From: Yersinia alsatica | GTDB lineage: Bacteria > Pseudomonadota > Gammaproteobacteria > Enterobacterales > Enterobacteriaceae | DNA length: 64,000 bases | Direction: 5' to 3' | Assembly (NCBI RefSeq): GCF_902170305.1 | Contig: NZ_CABHWW010000009.1 | Span: 1-64,000 of the forward strand | Part shown: piece after piece, positions 7,027-16,433 of the stretch | Numbering within the stretch: the first letter of the stretch is position 1 | How the letters are laid out: every line of letters starts with the position of its first letter | Made by a program: the position numbers and the translations under genes | Notes under the pieces: model-generated | What the model saw: only the letters and a program-made list of their open reading frames with translations | Database searches by the model: none | Told to the model about the DNA's origin: nothing

Positions 7027-8768
7027 CCTCTTTTATGCCGTGTGTCGTTATCCCCTGTTTCAATCATGGCCGCACCATGGCTGGCGTTTTATCTCAATTG
7101 GCGGTTTATCAACTCCCTTGTCTGATTATTGACGATGGTAGTGATATTGATACCGCAAATGAGTTGGCGCGCTTAGCAGAGAAATACCCTTGGGTGGTGT
7201 TAGTTACACAACCTGAAAATCGCGGGAAGGGGCATGCGGTACTGAATGGATTGGCTGTCGCGCAAAAATACGGTTATAGCCATGGTCTGCAAGTTGATGC
7301 TGATGGCCAGCATCAGTTATCCGATCTGCCGATCATGTTGGCAGAGGCTGAAAAACATCCTCATTGTCTGATTTCAGGGCGGCCGATTTACGACAAGTCA
7401 GTGCCGAAGGCGAGGCTTTATGGCCGCTATATCACGCATTTCTGGGTATGGGTCGAAACCTTATCTTTATCGCTGAAAGACAGTATGTGCGGCTTTCGGG
7501 TTTATCCGATTACTGCGACGCTGGCTTTAGCGGCGCGCCACCCATTGGGTGTACGGATGGATTTTGATACCGAGGTGATGGTGAGATTATATTGGCAAGG
7601 GACAGAAAGCCGCTTCCTGCCAACCCGTGTCACTTATCCTGACGATGGTATTTCGCATTTTGATACTTTGCGCGACAATCTGCGCATCTCCTGGATGCAC
7701 ACCCGTTTATTTTTCGGCATGTTGCCGCGCATTCCTGCGCTACTCAAACGTAATCTGCAAAAGTCCGAGCACCATTGGTCCCAGACTCAAGAGCGCAAAG
7801 GTTTATGGGGCATGCGTTTGATGTTGCGCAGTTACAAAGCGTTGGGGCGCACCACTTTCAATCTGATGTTATACCCGGTAATTGGCTATTTTTGGCTTAC
7901 TGGTCATCGTCAGCGGCAGGCATCAAGCCGCTATTTACAGCGCCTCACTGCTTTCGCCGAACAGCGAAATCACCCATTACCCACCTCCCTAAACAGTTTC
8001 CGTCATTTCATGCGTTTTGGTGAATCGATGCTCGATAAGCTGGCCAGTTGGCAAGGGGATTTAGTGGTGGGCAGAGATGTGGTTTTGGTGGGGCGTGAGC
8101 GCTGTGAAACACAAATTGCCAGCCGCCAAGGGTCACTTATTCTGGCATCGCATTTAGGGGATATTGAATCTTGCCGGGCTTTGGCCGAGCTATCTATTGG
8201 CGTGAAAGTTAATGCATTAGTCTTCACGCATCATGCCGCTCGCTTTAATCAGGTAATGAAGGAGATTAATCCGCATGCGCTTATTAACCTGATTCAAGTG
8301 ACATCCATAGGGCCTGATACCGCCATTTTATTGCGCCAGAAGCTGGACGCAGGTGAGTGGGTTGCAATTGTTGGTGACCGAACCTCAGTCAGCCCTTATC
8401 AACGAGATAACCAACCAAGGGTTATCTGGAGCTCATTTTTAGGTCATCCGGCACCGTTCCCTGTTGGGCCATTCGCATTGGCTGCGGCATTGCGTTGCCC
8501 TGTGTTCTTGATGTTTGGTCTAAAACTCGCCGGGCAAGAGAAGCAACCAGCCCCCGCGGCACCTTCCGCTCGGCTGCATGTTTACTTTGAGCCTTTCGCC
8601 GATCCACTGATGTTACCGCGAGCAAATCGCCAGCCCGCTTTGCAACAAGCTGTGGATCGCTATGCTGCGCGTCTGGAACATTACAGTTTATTAGCGCCGC
8701 TTGATTGGTTTAATTTTTATGATTTTTGGCATTTAAACGATGAAAAGCCAAACCAAGGAAATCCGTGA
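7017..8768 (+). CDS. apeJ: ApeJ: fused glycosyltransferase family 2 and lipid-A-type acyltransferase
   Basis: A 583-residue two-domain protein. Residues 1 to about 240 are a GT-A glycosyltransferase (IPCFNHG, IIDDGSD, then QVDADGQH with the DXD metal site). After a hydrophobic linker, about 290-570 form an LpxL/HtrB-like acyltransferase with SHLGDIESC and VGDRTSVSP. The domains are separate proteins in most bacteria. In APE clusters the fusion is proposed to build the glycolipid-type anchor of the pigment. It overlaps apeI by ten bases. The acyltransferase HX4D dyad appears as HLGDIE, shorter than usual and worth modelling. Confidence 0.85.
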   Translation: MSVTSFMPCVVIPCFNHGRTMAGVLSQLAVYQLPCLIIDDGSDIDTANELARLAEKYPWVVLVTQPENRGKGHAVLNGLAVAQKYGYSHGLQVDADGQHQLSDLPIMLAEAEKHPHCLISGRPIYDKSVPKARLYGRYITHFWVWVETLSLSLKDSMCGFRVYPITATLALAARHPLGVRMDFDTEVMVRLYWQGTESRFLPTRVTYPDDGISHFDTLRDNLRISWMHTRLFFGMLPRIPALLKRNLQKSEHHWSQTQERKGLWGMRLMLRSYKALGRTTFNLMLYPVIGYFWLTGHRQRQASSRYLQRLTAFAEQRNHPLPTSLNSFRHFMRFGESMLDKLASWQGDLVVGRDVVLVGRERCETQIASRQGSLILASHLGDIESCRALAELSIGVKVNALVFTHHAARFNQVMKEINPHALINLIQVTSIGPDTAILLRQKLDAGEWVAIVGDRTSVSPYQRDNQPRVIWSSFLGHPAPFPVGPFALAAALRCPVFLMFGLKLAGQEKQPAPAAPSARLHVYFEPFADPLMLPRANRQPALQQAVDRYAARLEHYSLLAPLDWFNFYDFWHLNDEKPNQGNP

Positions 8769-8769
8769 A

Positions 8770-9198
8770 ATGAATTTACCCGATGACCCGCGTTTTACTA
8801 CCCGGATAGTCCACAGTATCCCTTTCCATGATATCGACCCTATGGGGGTTGTGTGGCACGGCAATTATTTCCGTTACTTTGAAATTGCCCGTGAGGCATT
8901 GTTAAACCAAATTGATTATGGCTACCGTGCCATGCAAGCTTCAGGCTATGTTTGGCCAATCGTTGATACAAGAGTGAAATATATTGCACCGCTCGAATTC
9001 GAGCAGCGTATTCATATTTGCGCTTCTATTGAAGAGTATGAGAACCGCCTGCGCATCGGTTATCAGATTTATGATGCCAATAGCGGCAAGCGTATGACGA
9101 CGGGATATACCATTCAGGTCGCTGTTAAGGCATCAACAAAAGAGATGAGTTTTGTGTCACCGCCAGTACTGCTGGAAAAAATGGGTATCACCTTATGA
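8770..9198 (+). CDS. apeK: acyl-CoA/ACP thioesterase ApeK (YbgC/4HBT-like)
   Basis: About 142 residues, single hot-dog 4-hydroxybenzoyl-CoA thioesterase family. The motif HDIDPMGVVWHGNYFRYFE near the N-terminus contains the catalytic Asp and the helix-capping His-Gly-Asn. I prefer ATG 8770 (AAGGA about ten bases upstream, two bases after the apeJ stop); an in-frame ATG at 8740 would add ten residues. Probably releases or edits ACP-bound chains. Confidence 0.85.
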   Translation: MNLPDDPRFTTRIVHSIPFHDIDPMGVVWHGNYFRYFEIAREALLNQIDYGYRAMQASGYVWPIVDTRVKYIAPLEFEQRIHICASIEEYENRLRIGYQIYDANSGKRMTTGYTIQVAVKASTKEMSFVSPPVLLEKMGITL

Positions 9199-9800
9199 AA
9201 CCTATTTTGACCGCCATATTATTCTGCCTGTGTATCAGTGCTCACGCGGTGACATTGTCATCATTACAGCAACGATTCAGTGAACAACCGGTATTACGAG
9301 CTGAGTTTGAACAGCAGCGCAGTATCAGTGGCATGGACAAGCCCTTGAAATCAAGTGGTAATTTACTGATTTCACGAGAGAAAGGCCTATGGTGGTCACA
9401 ACAGAAACCTTTTGCTTTGACACTATTGTTAGATGACAAACGTATGGTGCAAACCATGGCGGGCCAACCTTCGCAGGTTATTACGGCCGACAGCAACCCG
9501 CAAATGTTCCAGTTTAATCATTTATTAACGGCACTCTTTCATGCTGACACAGCAGTTCTGGAGCAGAATTTCACCTTAACATTTACCGACAGTGGTCAGG
9601 AACGCTGGGTATTAATGTTAACGCCGAAAACAACGCCACTCGATAAATTGTTTAAAACCATCACCTTGCATGGGCAATATTTCCTGGAAACAATAGATAT
9701 CGAAGACATGCAGGGAGATGGAACACACATCCGTTTTTTCAATCAACTAACCGAACCTAAGACACTGAGCCATGCCGAACAGCAGCTTTTTGCGCACTGA
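9195..9800 (+). CDS. apeL: LolA-like periplasmic carrier ApeL
   Basis: 201 residues with a Sec signal peptide (hydrophobic stretch to about residue 18, cleavage near AHA). The remainder resembles LolA, the periplasmic carrier that shields lipid chains between inner and outer membrane (LSSLQQRFS at the start of the mature form is LolA-like). It overlaps apeK as ATGA. In APE clusters it is thought to ferry the lipid-linked pigment across the periplasm together with the MMPL exporter encoded next. Confidence 0.85.
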   Translation: MKPILTAILFCLCISAHAVTLSSLQQRFSEQPVLRAEFEQQRSISGMDKPLKSSGNLLISREKGLWWSQQKPFALTLLLDDKRMVQTMAGQPSQVITADSNPQMFQFNHLLTALFHADTAVLEQNFTLTFTDSGQERWVLMLTPKTTPLDKLFKTITLHGQYFLETIDIEDMQGDGTHIRFFNQLTEPKTLSHAEQQLFAH

Positions 9801-12105
9801 TTGCCATAGAAAACTGGCTATCGGTTGGTTACTTATCTGTTTGCTCTTGCTGGCGACATTGCTCTGGCTGATTCCCCGTAGCCAGATTAATAGCAGTGTC
9901 TTGGCGCTACTGCCCAAACAGGAGTTGGCTGGCGTTCCTGCCGAATTGACCGACGGGTTTAGCCAACGTCTTGATCGCCAGTTAGTGTGGCTGGTTAGCC
10001 CAGAGAAAGAGACATTGGCTCCAGTAAACTGGTGGCTACAACAGTTGCAGAACATGCCAGCGCTGCATCAAGTCAGTGGTGAAATGACTGCGCAACGCCA
10101 ACAAGAGTGGGGGACTTTTTTCTTTCAGCACCGCAATGTGCTGCTTGATGATGCTACTCGTCAGCGATTAAGCCAGGGTGGCGATGCTCAAGCGCAGTGG
10201 ATACTCGGGCAAGCATACTCAGCATTTGCCGGGGTCAGTGGTAAAGAGTTGCAGTATGACCCACTGTTACTGGTGCGTGGCTCACAGCTGGCACAACAAC
10301 AAAATAGTGGAACACTCAGTCTCAATAAAGGGTGGCTGGTGGCGAAAGATAGCCACGGGCGGCAATGGTATTTGATTCACGGGGAGTTGCGGGCTTCATC
10401 TTATGACATGGCCAGTGCGCGTAGCACCGTCGAGTCATTAGCGCTATTAAAACAGCAACTTCAGCAGCGCTGGCCCGGTACTGAAGTGTTGGAGCGCGGT
10501 ACCATTTTTTACAGTAATTACGCCAGTCAGCAGGCGGAAAGTGATATTTCGACCATTGGTTTGATCTCGATCGCCGGTGTCTTCCTGCTGGTGTTGATTA
10601 TGTTTAAATCACTATTACCCCTGGGCTTATGTCTTCTATCGATAACTATCGGAGCATTAGCCGGGGCGGTCGCGACATTACTTGTCTTTGGTGAGGTTCA
10701 CGTGATGACGCTGGTGTTAAGCGCCAGCATCATCGGGATTTCAGCCGATTACACCCTTTATTATCTGACCGACCGCATGGCGCATGGCCGTCAGATAACC
10801 CCATTAGAAAGCTTAGCGAAACTCTTTCCCGCGCTCTCTATGGCACTGCTGACCACCGTCATTGCTTACTTAATTTTACTTATTGCCCCTTTCCCCGGTT
10901 TACAGCAATTGGCTGTTTTTGCGGCCGCAGGTTTAACCGCAGCTTGCATCACCGTGATGTGCTGGTACCCCATACTGGCTAAAGGATTACCGGTTCGTCC
11001 GATCCCCCGTTTAACACTGATTCACTTATGGCTAACGCATTGGCAAAACAACCGCCTGCTGCGATTAGGCCTCCCTACGTTGATTGTTGTTTTGATTATT
11101 AGTGGGGTCGCCACCTTACAGGTTAATGATGATATTAGTGAGCTGCAGGCGATGCCGCGTGAATTCCAGCAGCAGGAGCAGCGCATTGCGGCGCTGACCG
11201 GGCAGCACAGTGACCAAAAATGGTTCGTGGTTTATGGTGATAATGCCGAGCAGGCATTGCAGCGCCTAGAGCAATTTTCTCCACATCTGTTGCAGGCTAA
11301 AAAGTCAGGATGGATTGAGAGCTATCGTGCGTTGCCATTGCCGTCACTATTACGGCAACAGCAAAATCTGGTGTTACTTGAGCAAACTGCGCCGGCTATT
11401 ATTCAAAAATTACAGCAGGCGGGTATCAGTGTTTCTATGCCAGATATACCTGCAAAGGGGGACGCCAAGATATGGGTGACTCCGTCACTGTGGCTTGATT
11501 CTGTGGTGAGTGAGGGTTGGCGACTGCTCTGGCTGACATTACCTGATGGGCGGACCGCTATGTTGGTGCCTGTCAGTGGTGTTAGTAATCCAGGCGCTTT
11601 ACAGCAGTTGGCCGCGTCGACACCCGGAGTGACTTGGGTTGACAGGAAAACAGAATTCAATGAGCTATTTTCCCTTTACCGCATTTACTTATCATGGCTG
11701 CTACTCATTTCTGTTCTTGCTATAGCGGTAGTTTATTGTTGGCGCTTGGGTGTTCGTCGCGGTTTATATTGTGTAACTCCCACATTCCTTTCATTGGGAA
11801 TGGGGCTGGCGGTGCTTTCCCTTACCGGCCATTCATTGAATCTCTTTTCATTACTGGCATTGATATTGGTGCTGGGTATTGGCATCAATTATACCTTGTT
11901 CTTTACCAATCCCCGCGGGACACCAAGCACCTCCATGTTTGCCATTTTTATGGCGGTGTTCACCACGCAACTGACTTTCGGCATGTTGGTATTTAGCCAC
12001 ACTCAAGCTATCAGTAGTTTTGGCATTGTGCTGAGCAGTGGCGTATTTACTGCCTTTCTATTAGCGCCCCTCGCGCTGCCCAAACCCAAAGGAGAGCGTA
12101 CGTGA
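9772..12105 (+). CDS. apeM: MMPL/RND-family exporter ApeM
   Basis: 777 residues. One N-terminal transmembrane segment, a large periplasmic domain, a block of about five segments (250-410), a second periplasmic domain, and a second block of segments (about 640-770): the duplicated RND/MMPL plan in roughly three quarters of the usual RndB length. Each half has the intramembrane motif IIGISADYTLYY or GIGINYTLFF, with the Asp conserved only in the first. It overlaps apeL by 29 bases. Likely moves the lipid-linked polyene out of the inner membrane. Confidence 0.87.
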   Translation: MPNSSFLRTDCHRKLAIGWLLICLLLLATLLWLIPRSQINSSVLALLPKQELAGVPAELTDGFSQRLDRQLVWLVSPEKETLAPVNWWLQQLQNMPALHQVSGEMTAQRQQEWGTFFFQHRNVLLDDATRQRLSQGGDAQAQWILGQAYSAFAGVSGKELQYDPLLLVRGSQLAQQQNSGTLSLNKGWLVAKDSHGRQWYLIHGELRASSYDMASARSTVESLALLKQQLQQRWPGTEVLERGTIFYSNYASQQAESDISTIGLISIAGVFLLVLIMFKSLLPLGLCLLSITIGALAGAVATLLVFGEVHVMTLVLSASIIGISADYTLYYLTDRMAHGRQITPLESLAKLFPALSMALLTTVIAYLILLIAPFPGLQQLAVFAAAGLTAACITVMCWYPILAKGLPVRPIPRLTLIHLWLTHWQNNRLLRLGLPTLIVVLIISGVATLQVNDDISELQAMPREFQQQEQRIAALTGQHSDQKWFVVYGDNAEQALQRLEQFSPHLLQAKKSGWIESYRALPLPSLLRQQQNLVLLEQTAPAIIQKLQQAGISVSMPDIPAKGDAKIWVTPSLWLDSVVSEGWRLLWLTLPDGRTAMLVPVSGVSNPGALQQLAASTPGVTWVDRKTEFNELFSLYRIYLSWLLLISVLAIAVVYCWRLGVRRGLYCVTPTFLSLGMGLAVLSLTGHSLNLFSLLALILVLGIGINYTLFFTNPRGTPSTSMFAIFMAVFTTQLTFGMLVFSHTQAISSFGIVLSSGVFTAFLLAPLALPKPKGERT

Positions 12106-12674
12106 GTTATAAACGCAGTGGGGTGTTGTTGATTTTCATCTTATTGATGATGGGATGTGCCAGTTCGCCGGATCAAACCCAACCTAAAGCTTGGCTTAAA
12201 CCCGGGGTGAGGGTGGGTTTACCGCTACCGCTGCTTGCTGAACCTATCAATCAACAGCAGCTATTGACCGCGACCGCACAGGGCAAGCAGCAATCATTAT
12301 TAGTGTTACTCAATGCCGATGGGCAGCATTTGACCTTGGTTGGATTATCCCCGCTGGGGATCCGCTTGTTTAAAGTTTCCTATGACTCACAAGGCATTCA
12401 CTTAGAACAGAGCATGAAAATTGTTGGTTTACCTCCAGCAAATCAAGTTCTTGCCGATATTATGCTGAGCTATTGGCCCATTGCGTCATGGCAACCACTA
12501 TTACCTGCCAATTGGCGGCTGGTGGATGAGGGAGATAAGCGCCGGCTCTATGATGATAAAGGCCAAATAGTGACCGAGATTAGCTACCAAATCTCGGGTA
12601 GCAGCCGCAAGCCGATAGCCATTGAGCAATTTATATTTCACTACCGCATTACTATCCAGAACGTCGAGGGCTAA
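12102..12674 (+). CDS. apeN: lipoprotein ApeN (DUF3261-like)
   Basis: 190 residues starting at GTG and overlapping the apeM stop by four bases (GTGA). A lipobox LMMGC puts the acylated Cys at residue 19; Ala follows, so outer-membrane sorting is likely. The rest is a beta-rich domain matching the pattern of DUF3261 proteins (LVLLNADGQHLTLVGLSP). With LolA-like ApeL, an outer-membrane acceptor similar in concept to LolB is a natural reading, but not proven. Confidence 0.82.
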   Translation: MSYKRSGVLLIFILLMMGCASSPDQTQPKAWLKPGVRVGLPLPLLAEPINQQQLLTATAQGKQQSLLVLLNADGQHLTLVGLSPLGIRLFKVSYDSQGIHLEQSMKIVGLPPANQVLADIMLSYWPIASWQPLLPANWRLVDEGDKRRLYDDKGQIVTEISYQISGSSRKPIAIEQFIFHYRITIQNVEG

Positions 12675-12679
12675 AAACT

Positions 12680-13864
12680 ATGGTCTATTTCTCGGCGGTT
12701 GGGATGGTTAATGCACTCGGTAATTCAGTGTCTGAGGTGAGTCAGAATCTCAGGGCTGGACAATCCGTGGGAATGGCTCCACAGCAAGGTTGGCTACTGG
12801 GCGATTCGCCTGTTTGGCTGGGCGCTGTTAATGCTGAGTTACCGCCAGTGCCTGAAGCGCTTTCACAGCATAATAGCCGCAATAACCGCCTGTTGCTGGC
12901 AGCATTGCAACAGATTCAGTCTGAGGTCTCCGCCTGCATCATTCGCTATGGCGCAGCAAGGGTGGCGGTAATTATGGGGACCAGCACCTCGGGTATTTTT
13001 GAAGGTGAGCGGGCGGTTAGAGAGTATCAGCCCGCGACCGGTGAGAACGCCGGGCGTTTTCCGGCTGGCTATGATTATCAACAGCAGGAGTTAGGTGACC
13101 CCAGCATCTTCCTTGCTCGTCATTTAGGGTTGATCGGGCCGAGCTATACCCTGTCAACCGCGTGCTCTTCCAGTGTGCGGGCGATTATCAGCGGTAAGCG
13201 GCTAATAGAAGCAGGAATGGTCGATGCAGCCATCGTCGGTGGCGCAGACAGCCTGTGCCAGATGCCAATCAATGGTTTTCACAGCCTTGAGTCATTGTCA
13301 GCTGAGCGCTGCACACCTTTTGCTACAGAGCGCAAAGGAATCAATGTTGGTGAGGCGGCGGCGTTAATCCTATTGTCGCGTGAGCCCGCACCGGTGGCAC
13401 TGCTCGGCGTAGGTGAGTCTTCCGATGCCTGGCATATGTCGGCCCCCCATCCCGAAGGGCGTGGGGCGGAGCATGCCATCAGAATGGCGTTAAGCCAGGC
13501 TAAGTTGCAGCCTGACGACGTGGGCTACATTAATCTGCACGGTACGGCGACACGTTTAAATGATCAGATAGAAGCTCAGGTCGTGAATCGGGTTTTTGGT
13601 CATCAGACTCCTTGCAGTTCAACTAAACATCTTACCGGACACACTCTGGGGGCGGCCGGAGCCACAGAGGCGGCATTAAGCTGGCTGATGTTGCGCCATG
13701 ACTTACCTTTGCCGATGCAAGATTTCACTCAAAGTACTCAGGACCAGACATTGGCCGAGATTAATTTGGTCACGGGTCCGGCAAAACTCAAGAAGCCGGT
13801 TATTTTGTCTAACTCATTTGCTTTTGGTGGCAATAACGCTTGCTTGATTCTGGGAGCTCACTGA
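12680..13864 (+). CDS. apeO: beta-ketoacyl-ACP synthase ApeO
   Basis: 394 residues, KAS I/II fold with the full catalytic triad: Cys162 in STACSSS, His287 in NLHGTAT and His321 in LTGHTLGA. It is the catalytic half of the proposed ApeO-ApeC ketosynthase/chain-length-factor pair that extends the polyene with malonyl-ACP. Its gene is the only one in the second half of the operon that does not overlap its predecessor (five-base gap). Confidence 0.88.
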   Translation: MVYFSAVGMVNALGNSVSEVSQNLRAGQSVGMAPQQGWLLGDSPVWLGAVNAELPPVPEALSQHNSRNNRLLLAALQQIQSEVSACIIRYGAARVAVIMGTSTSGIFEGERAVREYQPATGENAGRFPAGYDYQQQELGDPSIFLARHLGLIGPSYTLSTACSSSVRAIISGKRLIEAGMVDAAIVGGADSLCQMPINGFHSLESLSAERCTPFATERKGINVGEAAALILLSREPAPVALLGVGESSDAWHMSAPHPEGRGAEHAIRMALSQAKLQPDDVGYINLHGTATRLNDQIEAQVVNRVFGHQTPCSSTKHLTGHTLGAAGATEAALSWLMLRHDLPLPMQDFTQSTQDQTLAEINLVTGPAKLKKPVILSNSFAFGGNNACLILGAH

Positions 13865-14328
13865 TGGCGTATTTAGCTAAAAATTATCTTCCTCATCAAT
13901 CACCTATGGTGATGTTGGATGAACTTCATTCAGTCGGGGAAGAGGATGCCGAATGCCGCGTGACCTTGAGCAAAGAGGGCGTTCTCGCGCCTTTTCTTGA
14001 TGCAGATGGCGGCCTGCCAAACTGGTTTGCTATCGAATTAATGGCGCAAACTATTGGAGTATGGCGGGGTTGGCATGGTTTGGAACAGGCAGTGCCACCC
14101 TCGATTGGCATGTTGCTTGGTGGACGGGCTATTAGCTGTGAATTACCCGTATTCCCGGCGGGTAGCGAGCTTCAAATCTGCGTTCATTTAATCTTACAAG
14201 ATGAAAAAATTGGCAGTTTTGAGTGCAGTATTAGCATTGCCGGGAAGCCAGTTGCGCGTGGCAGATTAAATACATATCAACCAGATAGCGAAGAAATAAA
14301 AAAACTTACATTGGGGAAGGGTGCATGA
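13864..14328 (+). CDS. apeP: hot-dog dehydratase subunit ApeP
   Basis: About 154 residues. I start it at ATG 13864, which overlaps the apeO stop as TGATG and has GGGAG eight bases upstream; an in-frame ATG at 13840 gives 162. It contains WFAIELMAQTIGVW, the FabA/FabZ helix with the catalytic acid, but no GHFP-type histidine loop (its N-terminus reads PHQSPMVMLDE). It therefore complements ApeI, which has the histidine loop. Family knowledge: ApeI and ApeP form a heterodimeric dehydratase. Confidence 0.86.
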   Translation: MAYLAKNYLPHQSPMVMLDELHSVGEEDAECRVTLSKEGVLAPFLDADGGLPNWFAIELMAQTIGVWRGWHGLEQAVPPSIGMLLGGRAISCELPVFPAGSELQICVHLILQDEKIGSFECSISIAGKPVARGRLNTYQPDSEEIKKLTLGKGA

Positions 14329-15056
14329 AGCGTTCTATTTTAGTCACTGGGGCCAGCAAAGGAATAGGGCGGGCCATTGCACTCCGTCTGGCTGCGGATG
14401 GTTTTTTGGTGGTGGTGCATTATCACCGTGATGCTGTCGGTGCTGAGGCGACTCTGGCTCAACTCACTGACGCGGGTGGCGAAGGGCGTCTAATCAGCTT
14501 TGATATCAGTGCAAGACAGCAGTGTAAAGAGGTGCTGGAGCACGATATTGCTACTTATGGTGGCTACTATGGCGTGGTAAACAATGCCGGTATTACTCGC
14601 GATGGCGCGTTTCCGGCGCTGACAGATGCCGATTGGGACGGCGTGATTCATACCAATCTGGATAGCTTCTATAACGTATTGCACCCTTGCGTAATGCCGA
14701 TGATCGGCCTGCGTAGCGGAGGGCGTATTATTGCACTGTCCTCGGTCTCCGGTGTGGTCGGAAATCGCGGCCAAGTCAACTACAGCGCGGCTAAGGCCGG
14801 GGTGATTGGTGCATGCAAAGCACTGGCTCTTGAGCTGGCAAAACGAAAAATTACTGTGAACTGTATTGCGCCAGGATTGATTGATACCGGCATGATTAAT
14901 ATGGAACCTATAGCGCTGGAAGAAGCGATGCGGATGATCCCACTGAAACGAATGGGGCAAGCCGAGGAGGTGGCTGGATTAGCCAGTTATCTGATGTCAG
15001 ATATTGCCGGTTATGTGACTCGCCAGGTGATTTCAATCAATGGAGGAATGATATGA
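14325..15056 (+). CDS. apeQ: 3-oxoacyl-ACP reductase ApeQ
   Basis: 243-residue short-chain dehydrogenase. NADPH-binding TGASKGIGRA at residues 8-17, NNAG at 86-89, catalytic Ser140, Tyr153 and Lys157 (YSAAK). It is a FabG homologue serving the beta-keto reduction in each polyene elongation round. It overlaps both neighbours by four bases (ATGA), so expression is translationally coupled to apeP and apeR. Confidence 0.9.
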   Translation: MKRSILVTGASKGIGRAIALRLAADGFLVVVHYHRDAVGAEATLAQLTDAGGEGRLISFDISARQQCKEVLEHDIATYGGYYGVVNNAGITRDGAFPALTDADWDGVIHTNLDSFYNVLHPCVMPMIGLRSGGRIIALSSVSGVVGNRGQVNYSAAKAGVIGACKALALELAKRKITVNCIAPGLIDTGMINMEPIALEEAMRMIPLKRMGQAEEVAGLASYLMSDIAGYVTRQVISINGGMI

Positions 15057-16300
15057 GCAGCAGGATGGTTGCCACCAATAGAGTTGTGATTACCGGGATG
15101 AGTGGCGTCACCGCCTTTGGCAATAGCTGGGCTGATATTTCGGCGCGTATCTATGCCGGCCAGAACGCGGTGCAATATATGCCGCAGTGGGAAGAATACC
15201 AAGGGCTGAATACACACTTAGGCGCGCCGATTAACGATTTTGTGGTACCGGCCCATTACACCCGTAAACGCATTCGTTCGATGGGACGAGTTTCATTGCT
15301 GGCTACCCGAGCAACTGAGCTGGCGCTTGAGCAAGCTGGGTTGATTGGTGAGGAAGTGCTAACTAACGGTGATACTGGCATTGCCTATGGTTCTTCTACT
15401 GGCAGCACCAAACCGGTGAGTGAATTTGCCACCATGTTGACCGAAAAGCACACCAACAATATTACCGGCACCACCTATGTACAAATGATGCCCCATACTG
15501 CGGCAGTCAATACCGGGCTATTTTTTGGTTTGCGCGGGCGAGTTATCCCGACCTCAAGTGCCTGTACTTCGGGTAGTCAGGCAATTGGTTATGCCTATGA
15601 AGCTATTCGTCATGGTTACCAAACCGTGATGGTCGCTGGTGGTGCGGAAGAGTTGTGCCCTTCAGAGGCGGCGGTGTTTGATACATTGTTTGCGACCAGC
15701 CAACTGAATGATTCACCCAAATTATCCCCAAGGCCCTTTGATCGTCAGCGTGACGGTTTAGTTATTGGTGAAGGAGCCGGGACGCTGATTCTGGAAGAGT
15801 TGGAACATGCCAAAGCGCGTGGAGCCACTATTTATGGTGAAATCATCGGTTTTTACACTAATTGCGATGCCAGCCATATTACTCAGCCACAAAAAGAAAC
15901 CATGCAAATCTGTATTGAAAGGGCGCTATTGAGCTCTGGCCTGAGTGCGGCTGACATCGGCTATATCAGTGCGCATGGCACGGCGACTGAACGGGGCGAT
16001 ATTGCAGAAAGTCAGGCAACGGCGGCTGTTTTTGGTCATCGGACACCCATTTCCTCTCTGAAAAGTTATTTTGGCCATACACTAGGGGCCTGCGGTGCGC
16101 TTGAGGCCTGGATGAGTTTGGAGATGATGAGAGCTGGGCGCTTTGCCCCGACCATCAACCTGACAGAACCGGATCCCGCCTGTGGCGACTTGGATTATCT
16201 GATGGGCGAAGGGCGCTATATTGATACTGAGTTCTTCCAGACAAATAATTTCGCCTTTGGCGGCATTAATACTTCATTGGTGATCCGTCGCTGGCCGTGA
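15053..16300 (+). CDS. apeR: beta-ketoacyl-ACP synthase ApeR
   Basis: 415 residues with the intact ketosynthase triad Cys171 (SSACTSG), His309 (SAHGTAT) and His342 (YFGHTLGA). It is the second full ketosynthase of the operon and quite different from ApeO. In Xenorhabdus ApeR is thought to act in early elongation of the aryl starter; that assignment is taken from family knowledge. Last gene of the operon; no strong intrinsic terminator follows in the next 100 bases. Confidence 0.88.
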   Translation: MSSRMVATNRVVITGMSGVTAFGNSWADISARIYAGQNAVQYMPQWEEYQGLNTHLGAPINDFVVPAHYTRKRIRSMGRVSLLATRATELALEQAGLIGEEVLTNGDTGIAYGSSTGSTKPVSEFATMLTEKHTNNITGTTYVQMMPHTAAVNTGLFFGLRGRVIPTSSACTSGSQAIGYAYEAIRHGYQTVMVAGGAEELCPSEAAVFDTLFATSQLNDSPKLSPRPFDRQRDGLVIGEGAGTLILEELEHAKARGATIYGEIIGFYTNCDASHITQPQKETMQICIERALLSSGLSAADIGYISAHGTATERGDIAESQATAAVFGHRTPISSLKSYFGHTLGACGALEAWMSLEMMRAGRFAPTINLTEPDPACGDLDYLMGEGRYIDTEFFQTNNFAFGGINTSLVIRRWP

Positions 16301-16398
16301 TCGTCATTAACTTCTTCATTGTTGATTTTTTATCAAAAGTATTGTGTTGAATGGTGTGTTTTTAGGCAATAAAACTCTTGGCATAATCACTGCAGATT

Positions 16399-16433
16399 TT
16401 TACCGCGAGCTCAAACAAAAGAGCTCCCGGTAA
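16399..16433. repeat. inverted repeat upstream of dkgB
   Basis: TTACCG-GAGCTC pairs with GAGCTC-CGGTAA around a short A-rich loop, with a one-base bulge. It is about 75 bases upstream of dkgB and 100 after apeR. There is no T run on its 3' side in either direction, so it is not a typical terminator. The remaining part of 16301-16508 shows no gene. Confidence 0.45.

Noticed and set aside
14490-14960. 156-codon antisense frame over apeQ
   Set aside because: It lies wholly inside a clear ketoreductase gene with catalytic motifs; no initiation signal.
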